DNA from: Modestobacter sp.
Lineage (GTDB): Bacteria > Actinomycetota > Actinomycetes > Mycobacteriales > Geodermatophilaceae
Direction: 5' to 3'
NCBI GenBank assembly: GCA_025965635.1
Contig: JAOPWO010000142.1
Span: 1-19,942, forward strand
Length of the DNA stretch: 19,942 nt
Positions 1 to 6,894 of the stretch are shown here, in pieces. Under the pieces are notes generated by a model. That model was not told where the DNA came from and did not search any database. It saw only the letters and a program-made list of their open reading frames with translations. Every line of letters starts with the position of its first letter. The stretch's first letter is position 1. The position numbers were made by a program, and so were the translations under genes.

Positions 1-2
1 AC

Positions 3-263
3 GCGGAGATCCTGCTCGCGCTGGCCGCGGCGCCGGCCGGCCGCACCGCCGCCGGGTTGGCCGAGGACCTCTTCGGCGACCCCACCCGGACGATCACCGT
101 GCGGGCCGAGGTGTCCCGGCTGCGGCGGACCCTGGGGCCGCTGCTGCTGCACCAGCCCTACCGGCTCGGCGTCCCGGTCGAGGTGCGGGTGCCGGCCGAC
201 CCGACCCGGCTGCTCCCCGGGTCGGACGCGCCGGTGGTGGCGCGCGCCCGGGGAGCCCGCTGA
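3..263 (+). CDS. C-terminal part of a regulator-like protein with a winged-helix end (partial)
   Basis: The frame is open from the window edge to a TGA at 261-263, giving about 86 residues of a protein whose N-terminus lies outside. The visible part reads as a winged helix-turn-helix: an EILLALAAAP helix, a second helix with GLAEDLFGD, a recognition-type helix VRAEVSRLRRTLG, then a short wing (YRLGVPVEVRV). This arrangement resembles the C-terminal DNA-binding end of actinobacterial GAF-domain regulators, but no GAF domain is in view, so the family is inferred. It converges on the DUF2382 gene with a 28-nt gap, and I see no clear terminator between them. Confidence 0.6.
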   Translation, partial: AEILLALAAAPAGRTAAGLAEDLFGDPTRTITVRAEVSRLRRTLGPLLLHQPYRLGVPVEVRVPADPTRLLPGSDAPVVARARGAR

Positions 264-291
264 CCGGGACGACGGGGCCGGGCGGTGCAGC

Positions 292-1107
292 TCAGCGCAG
301 CGGCGCGTCCGTCGTCAGCTCGATCTCCTCGCGGCGGAGCTGGTCGGAGACCGGCATCTCCTCGGTCACCCAGGCGGTGGTCAGCCGTACCCGCTCGACC
401 GGGGTCCGCTCCAGGGTCACCACCGGTTGGTCGGCGTACAGGGTCACCCACTCGGTGGCCCGCTCCGAGCGGATCGCCGGGTCGACGGAGCTGTCCTGGT
501 CCGGCTCTCCGGCCGCGCGGTCGGCGGCGCGGTCGGCGGCGCGCAGCGGCAGGTACTCGATCCGCGCCAGCTGCCGGGTGATCGTCACCGGCACCATGAC
601 GTCCTCGGTGATCTCCTCGATCCGCAGCACGGCCCGGGTCCACGGCTCGGTCACCGACTCGACCGTGAACCGCTCCTCGGAGCGGGTCATCGCGCCGTCG
701 CCGGCCGACCGCCCGGCACCGGTGCGGTCGGGGCCCTGCTCGTTCCCCTGCGCGTCACCGGCGGCGGCGCCCGACCGGCCCCGGCCGCCGGCGTAGTGCT
801 CCTGCAGGGTGACCTCCTCGCCCGGGGTGAGCCGGTCGGGGGCGCCCGGTCGCGGTGAGCTCCGCACCGCGTCGCCCGAGACGGTCAGCCGCAGCCGGCC
901 GTCGGCGAACCGGGCGTCGGCGATCGGGGCGACGATCGCGACATCGCCGGCGTCCGGCGCGGCGTGCTGACCGTCGGTCAGCCCGACCCAGGTGGGTTGG
1001 CCGGTGACGTCGTCCACGAAGACGGCGGTGACGGTGCCGAGCGGCCTCCCGTCGCGGTCGTCGGCGATCGCCCCGATGACTGGGGGCAGAGCTGGCTCAC
1101 TGGTCAT
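292..1107 (-). CDS. PRC-barrel and DUF2382 (YsnF/AvaK-type) domain protein
   Basis: This 271-residue protein has two parts. Residues about 1-85 look like a PRC-barrel: IGAIADDRDGRPLGTVTAVF, then a WVGLTDG strand. Residues about 140-271 match the DUF2382 style, with repeated charged strands such as EERFTVESV, RIEEITEDVMVPVTI and LRREEIELTTDAPLR. A Gly/Ala/Arg-rich linker joins them. Such proteins are common in actinobacteria and are often linked to stress, but the biochemical role is unknown. An ATG at 1107 with AGAGG just upstream was preferred to an open extension to 1143, which starts with low-complexity residues. A 12-nt tandem repeat near 519-542 encodes an AADRAADRAA stretch. It is divergent from ppk2. 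Confidence 0.8.
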   Translation of the reverse strand: MTSEPALPPVIGAIADDRDGRPLGTVTAVFVDDVTGQPTWVGLTDGQHAAPDAGDVAIVAPIADARFADGRLRLTVSGDAVRSSPRPGAPDRLTPGEEVTLQEHYAGGRGRSGAAAGDAQGNEQGPDRTGAGRSAGDGAMTRSEERFTVESVTEPWTRAVLRIEEITEDVMVPVTITRQLARIEYLPLRAADRAADRAAGEPDQDSSVDPAIRSERATEWVTLYADQPVVTLERTPVERVRLTTAWVTEEMPVSDQLRREEIELTTDAPLR

Positions 1108-1260
1108 GCCTCTGGATGATCCGGATCCGGGCGGTCTACACATCCCGCGGCGCGTCGGGAGAGGCGCCGTGCTGCCCCCGATCGCCCTCCCGCCGGTGGG
1201 GACGGCATCGCCCGGAGCGTCCGTACCGGTCGCGACGCCGCCCGCGGCGGCGTCCGGCCC

Positions 1261-1266
1261 TAGGCT
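1261..1266 (+). promoter_or_regulatory. Likely -10 box of a leaderless ppk2 transcript
   Basis: TAGGCT lies 8 nt before the ATG at 1275, which has no Shine-Dalgarno sequence. In actinobacteria a TAnnnT hexamer at this distance usually means that transcription starts at or next to the start codon. I see no good -35 box. The rest of the divergent gap (1108-1260) shows nothing else I can name. Confidence 0.5.
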
Positions 1267-1274
1267 CTGCGCCC

Positions 1275-2129
1275 ATGCCCTCCTCGCTCCGCTCCGCGCT
1301 GCGGGCGCCCGCGCCGCCCGTCGCCCTGGCCGACCTCGACCCGCGCGCCACCCCTCGGGCGCCCGGCGACAAGGAACGCACCCGCGAGCAGCTGGTCGTC
1401 GACGGTCAACGGCTCGCCGACCTGCAGGAGCGCCTCTACGCCGAGGGCAGCTCCGGCGGGACGCGGCGGGTCGTCGTGGTGCTGCAGGGGATGGACACCA
1501 GCGGCAAGGGCGACGTGATCGAGCACGTCGTCGGCGCGGTCAACCCGCAGGGGGTCTCGGTGACCAGCTTCCAGACCCCCACGTCGGAGGAGCTGCGGCA
1601 CTCCTTCCTGTGGCGGGTGCGCCGGGCGGTGCCGGGTCCCGGGCGGATCGGCGTCTTCGCCCGCTCGCACTACGAGGACGTCGTCATCGGCCGGGTGCGC
1701 GAGCTGGCCGCCCCGCAGGTGATCGAGCGGCGCTACCGGGAGATCGTCCGGTTCGAGGAGCAGCTGGCCGCCGAGGGCGTGACGCTGGTGAAGTGCTTCC
1801 TGCACATCTCGCCGTGGGAGCAGAAGGAGCGGTTGCTCGCCCGCCTCGACGACTCGGCCAAGAGGTGGAAGTTCCGCCCGGACGATCTGGACGAGCGCGC
1901 CCTGTGGCCGGCCTACCAGCGTGCCTACGAGACGGTGCTCGAGCGGACCAGCACCGACGTCGCCCCGTGGTACGTCGTCCCGAGTGACCGCAAGTGGTAC
2001 CGCAACTGGGCCGTCGGCCGGCTGCTGCTGGAGACGCTGACCGACCTCGGACCCCACCTGCCGGAGCCGGCCTACGACGTGGACGAGCAGCGCGACCGGC
2101 TCATCGACGAGGCGCCGCTGCCCGCATGA
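1275..2129 (+). CDS. ppk2: Polyphosphate kinase 2 family protein (polyphosphate:nucleotide phosphotransferase)
   Basis: PPK2 enzymes move phosphate between polyphosphate and nucleotides, making NDP or NTP from polyphosphate or the reverse. This 284-residue protein has a Walker A loop GMDTSGKGD (residues 72-80), the family block IGVFARSHYEDV (Walker B region, about 125-136), and a lid region HISPWEQKERLLARLDD. The C-terminus has the usual WYVVPSDRKWYRNW block. The order and spacing fit the PPK2 subfamily often annotated as polyphosphate:AMP/ADP phosphotransferase; sequence alone does not fix the substrate. Many relatives have Asn where this protein has Ala129 (F-A-RSHYED). The ATG at 1275 was chosen because the frame upstream is Arg/Pro-rich noise and a -10 box sits next to it. 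The 3' end overlaps the convergent brkB-like gene by 29 nt. Confidence 0.9.
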   Translation: MPSSLRSALRAPAPPVALADLDPRATPRAPGDKERTREQLVVDGQRLADLQERLYAEGSSGGTRRVVVVLQGMDTSGKGDVIEHVVGAVNPQGVSVTSFQTPTSEELRHSFLWRVRRAVPGPGRIGVFARSHYEDVVIGRVRELAAPQVIERRYREIVRFEEQLAAEGVTLVKCFLHISPWEQKERLLARLDDSAKRWKFRPDDLDERALWPAYQRAYETVLERTSTDVAPWYVVPSDRKWYRNWAVGRLLLETLTDLGPHLPEPAYDVDEQRDRLIDEAPLPA

Positions 2130-2985
2130 GCGCGGCCTCCGCCGGCTCGTGGGCGGGGGGACCTCGGCGGAGCCGGTCGTCGAGAGCGAGGGTGAACAAC
2201 CAGCCGCCGATCACCACGAGGTGCAGCAGGAACAGCCAGAAGCCCACGGCGACCGCGCCGCCGACGACGTCGAGGCCACCGAACGGCGCACCCAGATCCA
2301 GCGGCAGGGCGAGGAACAGCACGAATCCCTGCAGGAACCCCGACAGGCTGGCCGCGGTGAACAGCGCCCCCACGGCGACCGCCCACCACCGCAGCCGGCC
2401 GGCCGCGACCACCCGGAACCCCCAGACCAGCGGCACGGTCAGCACCGCCAGGACCGAGTAGTAGCCCACCGCGAAGCCGGCGATCGCCGGGCCGGCCCCG
2501 CCCCGCTCGGCGAGGTCGGCCAGCGCCCGGCCGGCCAGCAGCAACGGGTACATCAGCAGGGGGGCCACCACGACCAGCGGCAGGGCCAGCAACCGCCCTC
2601 GCCAGGCGGTGAACCGGTCGGTCGCGGCGCTGAACCGCAGCAGTGCCCGGCGCAGGCCCTCGCCGTAGAGGGAGATCGGGAGGAGGGCCAGCACCGCCTG
2701 GAGCGGGGTGAGGGTCACGGCGGCGTCGACCAGCCGGGCCAGCGCGTCGGGGGCGCCGAGATCGGACGGCAGCACCTCGGCCAGCCGGCCGGTGAGCGAG
2801 CGGACGGTGGCCGCGCCGGTCAGCCACGCGGTGAGGCCGAGGGACAGGACGAGCAACGGGACGACGGCGAAGCCGGCGTAGAAGGTCAGCCCGGCGGCGA
2901 TCAGCGACGTGTCCCGCCCGCGCAGCCGGCCGCGCACGCCATGCAGCAGCCCCGCCGCCTCGGCTCGCACCCGGTTCGTCCGCAC
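2101..2985 (-). CDS. YihY/BrkB family inner-membrane protein
   Basis: This integral membrane protein of about 294 residues shows the YihY/BrkB pattern. An N-terminal amphipathic stretch with RDTSLIAAGLTFYAGF leads into the first membrane helix. Further hydrophobic segments include LQAVLALLPISLYGEGLRRA, LLALPLVVVAPLLMYPLLLA, YYSVLAVLTVPLVWGF, WWAVAVGALFTAASLSGFL and GFWLFLLHLVVIGGWLFTLA. About six membrane spans are visible. The family function is not settled, although it was once annotated as ribonuclease BN. The start is uncertain: the GTG at 2985 lies just before the conserved part, and a GTG at 2970 is also possible; neither has a good ribosome site. It lies 74 nt downstream of the oxidoreductase gene on the same strand and may be cotranscribed. 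Its stop lies inside the convergent ppk2. Confidence 0.8.
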   Translation of the reverse strand: MRTNRVRAEAAGLLHGVRGRLRGRDTSLIAAGLTFYAGFAVVPLLVLSLGLTAWLTGAATVRSLTGRLAEVLPSDLGAPDALARLVDAAVTLTPLQAVLALLPISLYGEGLRRALLRFSAATDRFTAWRGRLLALPLVVVAPLLMYPLLLAGRALADLAERGGAGPAIAGFAVGYYSVLAVLTVPLVWGFRVVAAGRLRWWAVAVGALFTAASLSGFLQGFVLFLALPLDLGAPFGGLDVVGGAVAVGFWLFLLHLVVIGGWLFTLALDDRLRRGPPAHEPAEAALMRAAAPRR

Positions 2986-3059
2986 CGGCCCATGGCACCA
3001 GGTTCCGGCCGGTCGTGCCTGTCGGGTGCCCGGCCGGGTGCGTGCCGAGCGTGCGGGGG

Positions 3060-4625
3060 TCAGCGCCGGCCGAGCAGGTGCTGCGCGGCGGCGAACCCAC
3101 CGAGCCCGCTGACGGCGCCACCGCGCACCGTCCCGCCCGAGGACGCCGCCACCACCCGCGGGTGCGCCGCTGTGACGCCCCAGGTCCCGGCCAGCGCCGG
3201 GTCGTCGGCCACCGGCCAGGCCAGGTCGCCGTGGAAGATGTGCCCGCCGGGCATCGCCAGCGACACCTCGACGTCCAGCGGGGACGACGCCTGCAGGCAC
3301 GGCCGGCCGTCGGCGTCGAGGGCGAGGCAGTCGGCCAGCGGCTCGGCCAGGTGGGCGTCGAGCTGGGCCACCACCCGGCGCACCGCCTCGTCGCGGGTGC
3401 CGGCGTTGTCGGCGGCGAAGAGCTCGGCGGGGGTGTGCAGCCCGCACAGGGTCACGGTGTGCAGCCCGGTGTCGCCGACGATCGAGGGATCGGTCAGCGA
3501 GTGGCAGTACACCTCGAACGGGATGACGTCGGGCAGCCGGCCCGCCCGCGACTGCGCGTGGGCCGCGTCCAGCTGCCCGGCCGCCTCGTCGACGTGGGTG
3601 GTGCCGGCGAAGACGACCGACGGGTCGGCGCCCGAGCGCAGCGCGGGGAGCCGCCGCAGCACCATGTTGACCTTCAGCTGGGAGCCCGAGGGGCGGAGCC
3701 CCGGGGGGCTGCCCAGCAGCTCGTCCAGCACGGTGGGGGCGCAGCCTGCGACCACGTGCCCGGCGTCGGCCGCGTGCGTGGCCCCGTCCGCGTCGGTCCA
3801 GTGCACGGTGCCGCCGTCCTCCCGGGTCTCCAGCGCGGTCACCGTGGCGCCGGTGAGCAGCTCGGCGCCGGCGGCGCGGGCGGCGGTGGCCATCGCGCCG
3901 CTCACCGCACCCATCCCGCCGACCGGTACCCGCCAGCGGCCCGAGCCGTTGCCGATCAGGTGGTAGAGGAAGCAGCGTCCGGCCAGGCCGTCGGCGGCGT
4001 GCAGGTCGGCAGCGGTGCCGATCAGCCCGTCGGTGAGCGCGATGCCCCGGACGACGTCGTCGGTCAGGTGGTCGCCCACGACGTCGGCCAGCGGGCGTTC
4101 CCGCAGGTCGTGCCACAGCCGCGGATCGCGCAACCGGCCGGCCAGCTCGGCGGGGGTGGCCAGTGGCTCGGTGAGCGTCGGGGCGAGGTCCTCGGCCAGG
4201 GTGGTCAGCCGGCCGTAGAACCGCTGCCAGCCGGCGAACTCGGCGTCCGAGCCGGTGAGCTCCCGGAACGCGGCCGCCGTCGCCGGGCCCTCCTCGCGCT
4301 CGACCAGCAGCCCGGTGTCGCGCCCGGCCCGCCGGACCGGCGTGTACGACGCGACCGCGCGGTCGACCAGCTGCAGCGGCAGCGCGAGGTCGGCCACGAT
4401 CCGGTAGGGCAGCAGGCTGACCAGGTACGAGTACGCCGAGACCCGGACGTCGACGCCCGGGAACACCTGGCTGCTGACCGCGGCGCCGCCGAGGGTGCCC
4501 AGCCGTTCGAGCAGCAGCACCGACCAGCCCGCCCGGGCCAGATAGGCGGCGGCGACCAGACCGTTGTGCCCGCCGCCGACGACGACGGCGTCGTACCGTG
4601 CGGCGGTGTCCGAGCGGGTCGGCAT
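3060..4625 (-). CDS. FAD-dependent oxidoreductase, phytoene-desaturase/PYROXD2-like
   Basis: This 521-residue flavoprotein begins with a dinucleotide-binding fold, DAVVVGGGHNGLVAAAYLAR (about residues 11-30), followed by VLLLERLGTLGGAAVS. It ends with the FAD-binding C-terminal motif of the CrtI/amine-oxidase superfamily (GGTVRGGAVSGLGGFAAAQHLL, as two short blocks). A central IGNGSGRWRVPVGGMGAVS block and the length fit the phytoene-desaturase-like oxidoreductases related to PYROXD2. No carotenoid genes are nearby, so the substrate is unknown and a carotenoid role is not supported here. The ATG at 4625 has GGGAG about 9 nt upstream. The end of a small, apparently frameshifted frame lies 4 nt before this ATG, which suggests coupled translation. 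Confidence 0.85.
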   Translation of the reverse strand: MPTRSDTAARYDAVVVGGGHNGLVAAAYLARAGWSVLLLERLGTLGGAAVSSQVFPGVDVRVSAYSYLVSLLPYRIVADLALPLQLVDRAVASYTPVRRAGRDTGLLVEREEGPATAAAFRELTGSDAEFAGWQRFYGRLTTLAEDLAPTLTEPLATPAELAGRLRDPRLWHDLRERPLADVVGDHLTDDVVRGIALTDGLIGTAADLHAADGLAGRCFLYHLIGNGSGRWRVPVGGMGAVSGAMATAARAAGAELLTGATVTALETREDGGTVHWTDADGATHAADAGHVVAGCAPTVLDELLGSPPGLRPSGSQLKVNMVLRRLPALRSGADPSVVFAGTTHVDEAAGQLDAAHAQSRAGRLPDVIPFEVYCHSLTDPSIVGDTGLHTVTLCGLHTPAELFAADNAGTRDEAVRRVVAQLDAHLAEPLADCLALDADGRPCLQASSPLDVEVSLAMPGGHIFHGDLAWPVADDPALAGTWGVTAAHPRVVAASSGGTVRGGAVSGLGGFAAAQHLLGRR

Positions 4626-4629
4626 GCGG

Positions 4630-4980
4630 TCATGCTCCCGTGCCGGGCTCCACGTGCTGCAGCAGCCCCCCGACGGAGCGGGTGCGCACGCCGCCGGGCA
4701 GGTGCGCCTCCAGCGGGGCGCCAGGTCCGGGTCGACGTCGGCCGCACCGGGCAGCGCGGCCACGTCGGTGACGACGTGCTCCCCATCCGCAGGTCGCCGA
4801 TCCGGTGGTCCGCGACGTCCTCGGGGGCCGAGCACGGCTATGCGAAGACTCACACCACGCGGGGCGCGGGGGGAGTGCTGCGGCACCTGCCACCGGGGGC
4901 GCGCGGCGTGCGCCTCGGCCCGGTGGGCGGACAGCCGGCGCAGCGCCTCGAGCGCCAGGTCGGGTCGCGTGTCGGTCATC
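4630..4980 (-). pseudogene. Small frame-broken reading frame upstream of the oxidoreductase (unrecognised)
   Basis: No single frame looks coding throughout, but strong third-position GC bias moves between frames. From the ATG at 4980 one frame reads TDTRPDLALEALRRLSAHRA. After an AT-richer patch near 4830-4850 the second frame reads PEDVADHRIGDLRMG. The first frame then returns with EHVVTDVAALPGAADVDPDL, and the third ends LEAHLPGGVRTRSVGGLLQ to a TGA at 4630. The last two changes can each be repaired by adding one base, within a GGGG run and a CCCC run. I do not recognise the product. A GTG at about 4853, in the AT-richer patch, could be the true start. Decay, assembly indels or chance are all possible. 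Confidence 0.3.
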
Positions 4981-5098
4981 CGGTGGAGGCGGACCGGTGC
5001 ACCTCGCGCCGCGCCGACCCCGCCGCGGCGAGCCGTCACCCCGGGTGGGCGTGTCGAGGCGCGCCCCCGGGGTTTCTGCACAAAGTGACGCCGGCCGT

Positions 5099-5127
5099 TT
5101 GTCACAAGCGCATCACGGCCCTATCGT
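5099..5127 (+). promoter_or_regulatory. Sigma-70-type promoter of the riboswitch/NlpC transcript
   Basis: TTGTCA (5099-5104) and TATCGT (5122-5127) are separated by exactly 17 nt. The predicted start is near 5134, about 45 nt before the riboswitch aptamer. The surrounding sequence is less GC-rich than the neighbouring genes. Between 4981 and 5098 I see nothing else I can name. Confidence 0.55.
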
Positions 5128-5177
5128 CAGCCCGTCCGGACGGGTCGTTCCGTCACCTACCGGGTGACAACCGACCG

Positions 5178-5325
5178 GGCGCCGCCGAACCACCGTGCCA
5201 GTCTCCGTGCTGGCCAGATGGACCGGGGACCCACCGCAGTACTGGGGTGAAGCACCGGGCTCTCCCGAGCCAGGTGCCGGGCGTCTTCCCGCCCGAACCC
5301 GTCAGCTAACTCGGTAGGCGGCTCG
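5178..5325 (+). ncRNA. c-di-AMP riboswitch (ydaO-yuaA class)
   Basis: The conserved blocks of this class appear in order: GCCGCCGAACC at 5181, CCAGATGG, GGGGACCCACCGCAG, TGGGGTGAAGCA, then CCGCCCGAACCCGTCAGCTA, and the closing GGCGGC. The outer stem pairs GCCGCC (5181-5186) with GGCGGC (5317-5322). Riboswitches of this class bind cyclic di-AMP, normally turn expression off, and in actinobacteria often precede cell-wall hydrolase genes. The aptamer ends about 30 nt before the NlpC/P60 start, and the likely ribosome site GAAAGGA (5331-5337) follows directly. I see no separate terminator hairpin, so the control step is not clear. Confidence 0.9.
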
Positions 5326-5351
5326 TGGAAGAAAGGAACAACCCGCCGCAC

Positions 5352-6400
5352 ATGGCGAGTTCTCTCATGCCTGCCCGCCGCCGGGTCGTCACCGGCCGCC
5401 GGGTGCTCGTCACCCTCGTCGCCGCCACCGGCGTCGCCTTGACTCCCCTTACCGCTCTCGCCGCTCCCGAAACCCCGCGCACCTCGCAGGAGGTTGCGGC
5501 TCTCGTCGCCGCCCGGGGCCACGACCTCGAGGTCGTCACCGAGCAGTTCAACGACGCCCGCGTGCTGCTGGAGGCCCAGCAGACCGCGGCCGACGAGGCC
5601 GCCCGGGGCGTCGAGGCGGCCGAGGCGGCCGTCGCCGAGTCCCGCGACAAGGTCCGCCAGGTCGCCCGCAGCGCCTACACCGGCGACCAGCTGAGCACCC
5701 TGCAGGCCATGCTGACCAGCGACTCCGCCGGTGAGCTGCTCGACCAGATCGGCACGCTGGACACGATCGCGCAGTACAACAACGGCATCCTCGGGGCGGC
5801 GCAGGAGGCCACCGAGGCCGCCGCCGCGACCAAGGCTGCCGCCGACCGCACGGCCGCCGAGGCGAAGGCCCAGCTGGACCGGGTGACGGCCCAGCAGGAC
5901 GAGCTGAAGTCCGAGATCGCCGAGTACCAGGCGGCCTACGACAAGCTGAACGCCGACGAGCAGGCGCGGGCCCGTCAGCTGGCCGAGCAGGCGCACGCCG
6001 CCCCGGCCGTCGACCCCGCCGTCCGGGACAATCCCTCGGCGTCCCGGTCCTCCGCCCGGGTGCCGGCGCCGCCGCGCTCGCCCAGCAGGGCAAGCCGTAC
6101 GTGTGGGCCGCGGCCGGCCCGGGCTCGTTCGACTGCTCCGGTCTCGTCCAGTTCGCCTACAAGGCGGCCGGGATGTCCCTGCCGCACTCCAGCCGCAGCC
6201 AGGCCGGCATGGGCCGAGCCGTCTCGCGGGCCGAGCTGCAGCCGGGCGACGTGATCGCCTTCTACAGCCCGGTGAGCCACATCGGGATCTACATCGGCAA
6301 CGGCCAGATGGTCCACGCCCCCACGTCGGGCGACGTGGTGAAGGTGGCCAGCATCGACGTCATGGGCAGCATCACCGCCATGCGCCGGCTCGCCGGCTAG
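5352..6400 (+). pseudogene. Secreted coiled-coil NlpC/P60 cell-wall endopeptidase, frameshifted
   Basis: The first frame gives a basic N-terminus, a hydrophobic signal segment (VLVTLVAATGVALTPLTALA, cleavage near ALA-A), then an Ala/Glu-rich coiled coil to about residue 220. The second frame holds the catalytic NlpC/P60 domain: KPYVWAAAGPGSFDCSGLVQ with the Cys codon at 6134, SHIGIYIGNGQMVHAP with the His codon at 6278, and a stop at 6400. The frames meet near 6056-6088. One added base near 6061 would give ARVAGAAALAQQGKPYVW and an intact protein of about 349 residues. Such proteins cleave peptidoglycan stem peptides outside the cell. The start could also be the ATG at 5367; GAAAGGA at 5331 favours 5352 only weakly. 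An assembly error, a true mutation or programmed shifting cannot be told apart here. Confidence 0.75.
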
Positions 6401-6411
6401 ATGACGGACCC

Positions 6412-6443
6412 GGTGCCCCGGTCCCCTCGGGGGCCGGGGCACC
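6412..6443 (+). terminator. Strong GC hairpin after the NlpC/P60 gene
   Basis: GGTGCCCCGG (6412-6421) pairs perfectly with CCGGGGCACC (6434-6443), and the inner CCCC/GGGG can extend the stem. It starts 11 nt after the stop codon. There is no U-tract, as is common for high-GC actinobacterial terminators. Confidence 0.7.
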
Positions 6444-6540
6444 GTCGCGTCCCGGGCCGCTCGAGCCGGACGCGAGCCAGCTCACACCTCCCCTTCGGGC
6501 AGGATCGCGGGCGGTACCCCACCCGATCCCCGAGGACCCG

Positions 6541-6885
6541 ATGAGCACCCTGACCTCACCCCGCACCGTGGCCACGGCCTTCCGGATCGTCGCCGTCGCC
6601 GAAGCCGTCTCCTGGGCACTGCTGCTGGCCGGCATGTTCGTCAAGTGGGTGCTGGGCACCTCCGAGCTCGGCGTCCAGCTGGCCGGTCCGCTGCACGGTG
6701 CCGTGTTCGTCGCCTACGTCGCGGTCACCCTGGTGACCTGGCGGGTGCTGCGCTGGTCGTCCGGCACCGCCTTCCTGGCGCTGGCCGCCTCGGTGCCCCC
6801 GTTCACCACCGTGTGGTTCGAGCGCTGGGCGCAGCGCACGGGCCGGCTGCCGGTCGAACGGCCCGCGCCCTCGCTGGCTGGCTAG
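6541..6885 (+). CDS. DUF3817 domain membrane protein
   Basis: This 114-residue protein has the DUF3817 pattern: an N-terminal FRIVAVAEAVSWALLLAGMF segment, a KWVLGTSELGVQLAGPLHGA block, a second span VFVAYVAVTLVTWRVL, and a third hydrophobic segment FLALAASVPPFTTVWFERWA. About three membrane spans are visible. The family is widespread in actinobacteria and has no assigned function. The ATG at 6541 has GAGGA 7 nt upstream. The stop codon TAG is also the first part of the likely -10 box of the next gene. Confidence 0.85.
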   Translation: MSTLTSPRTVATAFRIVAVAEAVSWALLLAGMFVKWVLGTSELGVQLAGPLHGAVFVAYVAVTLVTWRVLRWSSGTAFLALAASVPPFTTVWFERWAQRTGRLPVERPAPSLAG

Positions 6886-6888
6886 CCT
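6883..6888 (+). promoter_or_regulatory. -10 box of a leaderless transcript, overlapping the upstream stop codon
   Basis: TAGCCT lies 6 nt before the ATG at 6895, and no Shine-Dalgarno sequence is present. The TAG at 6883-6885 is the stop codon of the DUF3817 gene. The serine hydrolase therefore seems to have its own promoter built into the end of the previous gene. Confidence 0.55.
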
Positions 6889-6894
6889 GCGGGG

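Noticed and set aside
3060..4625. Carotenoid biosynthesis role for the oxidoreductase
   Set aside because: No other carotenoid genes are present, and the sequence fits the broader PYROXD2-like group.
2149..5309. Long plus-strand open frames opposite the BrkB-like and oxidoreductase genes
   Set aside because: They are Gln/Gly/Arg-rich with no recognisable motif, opposite two clear genes.
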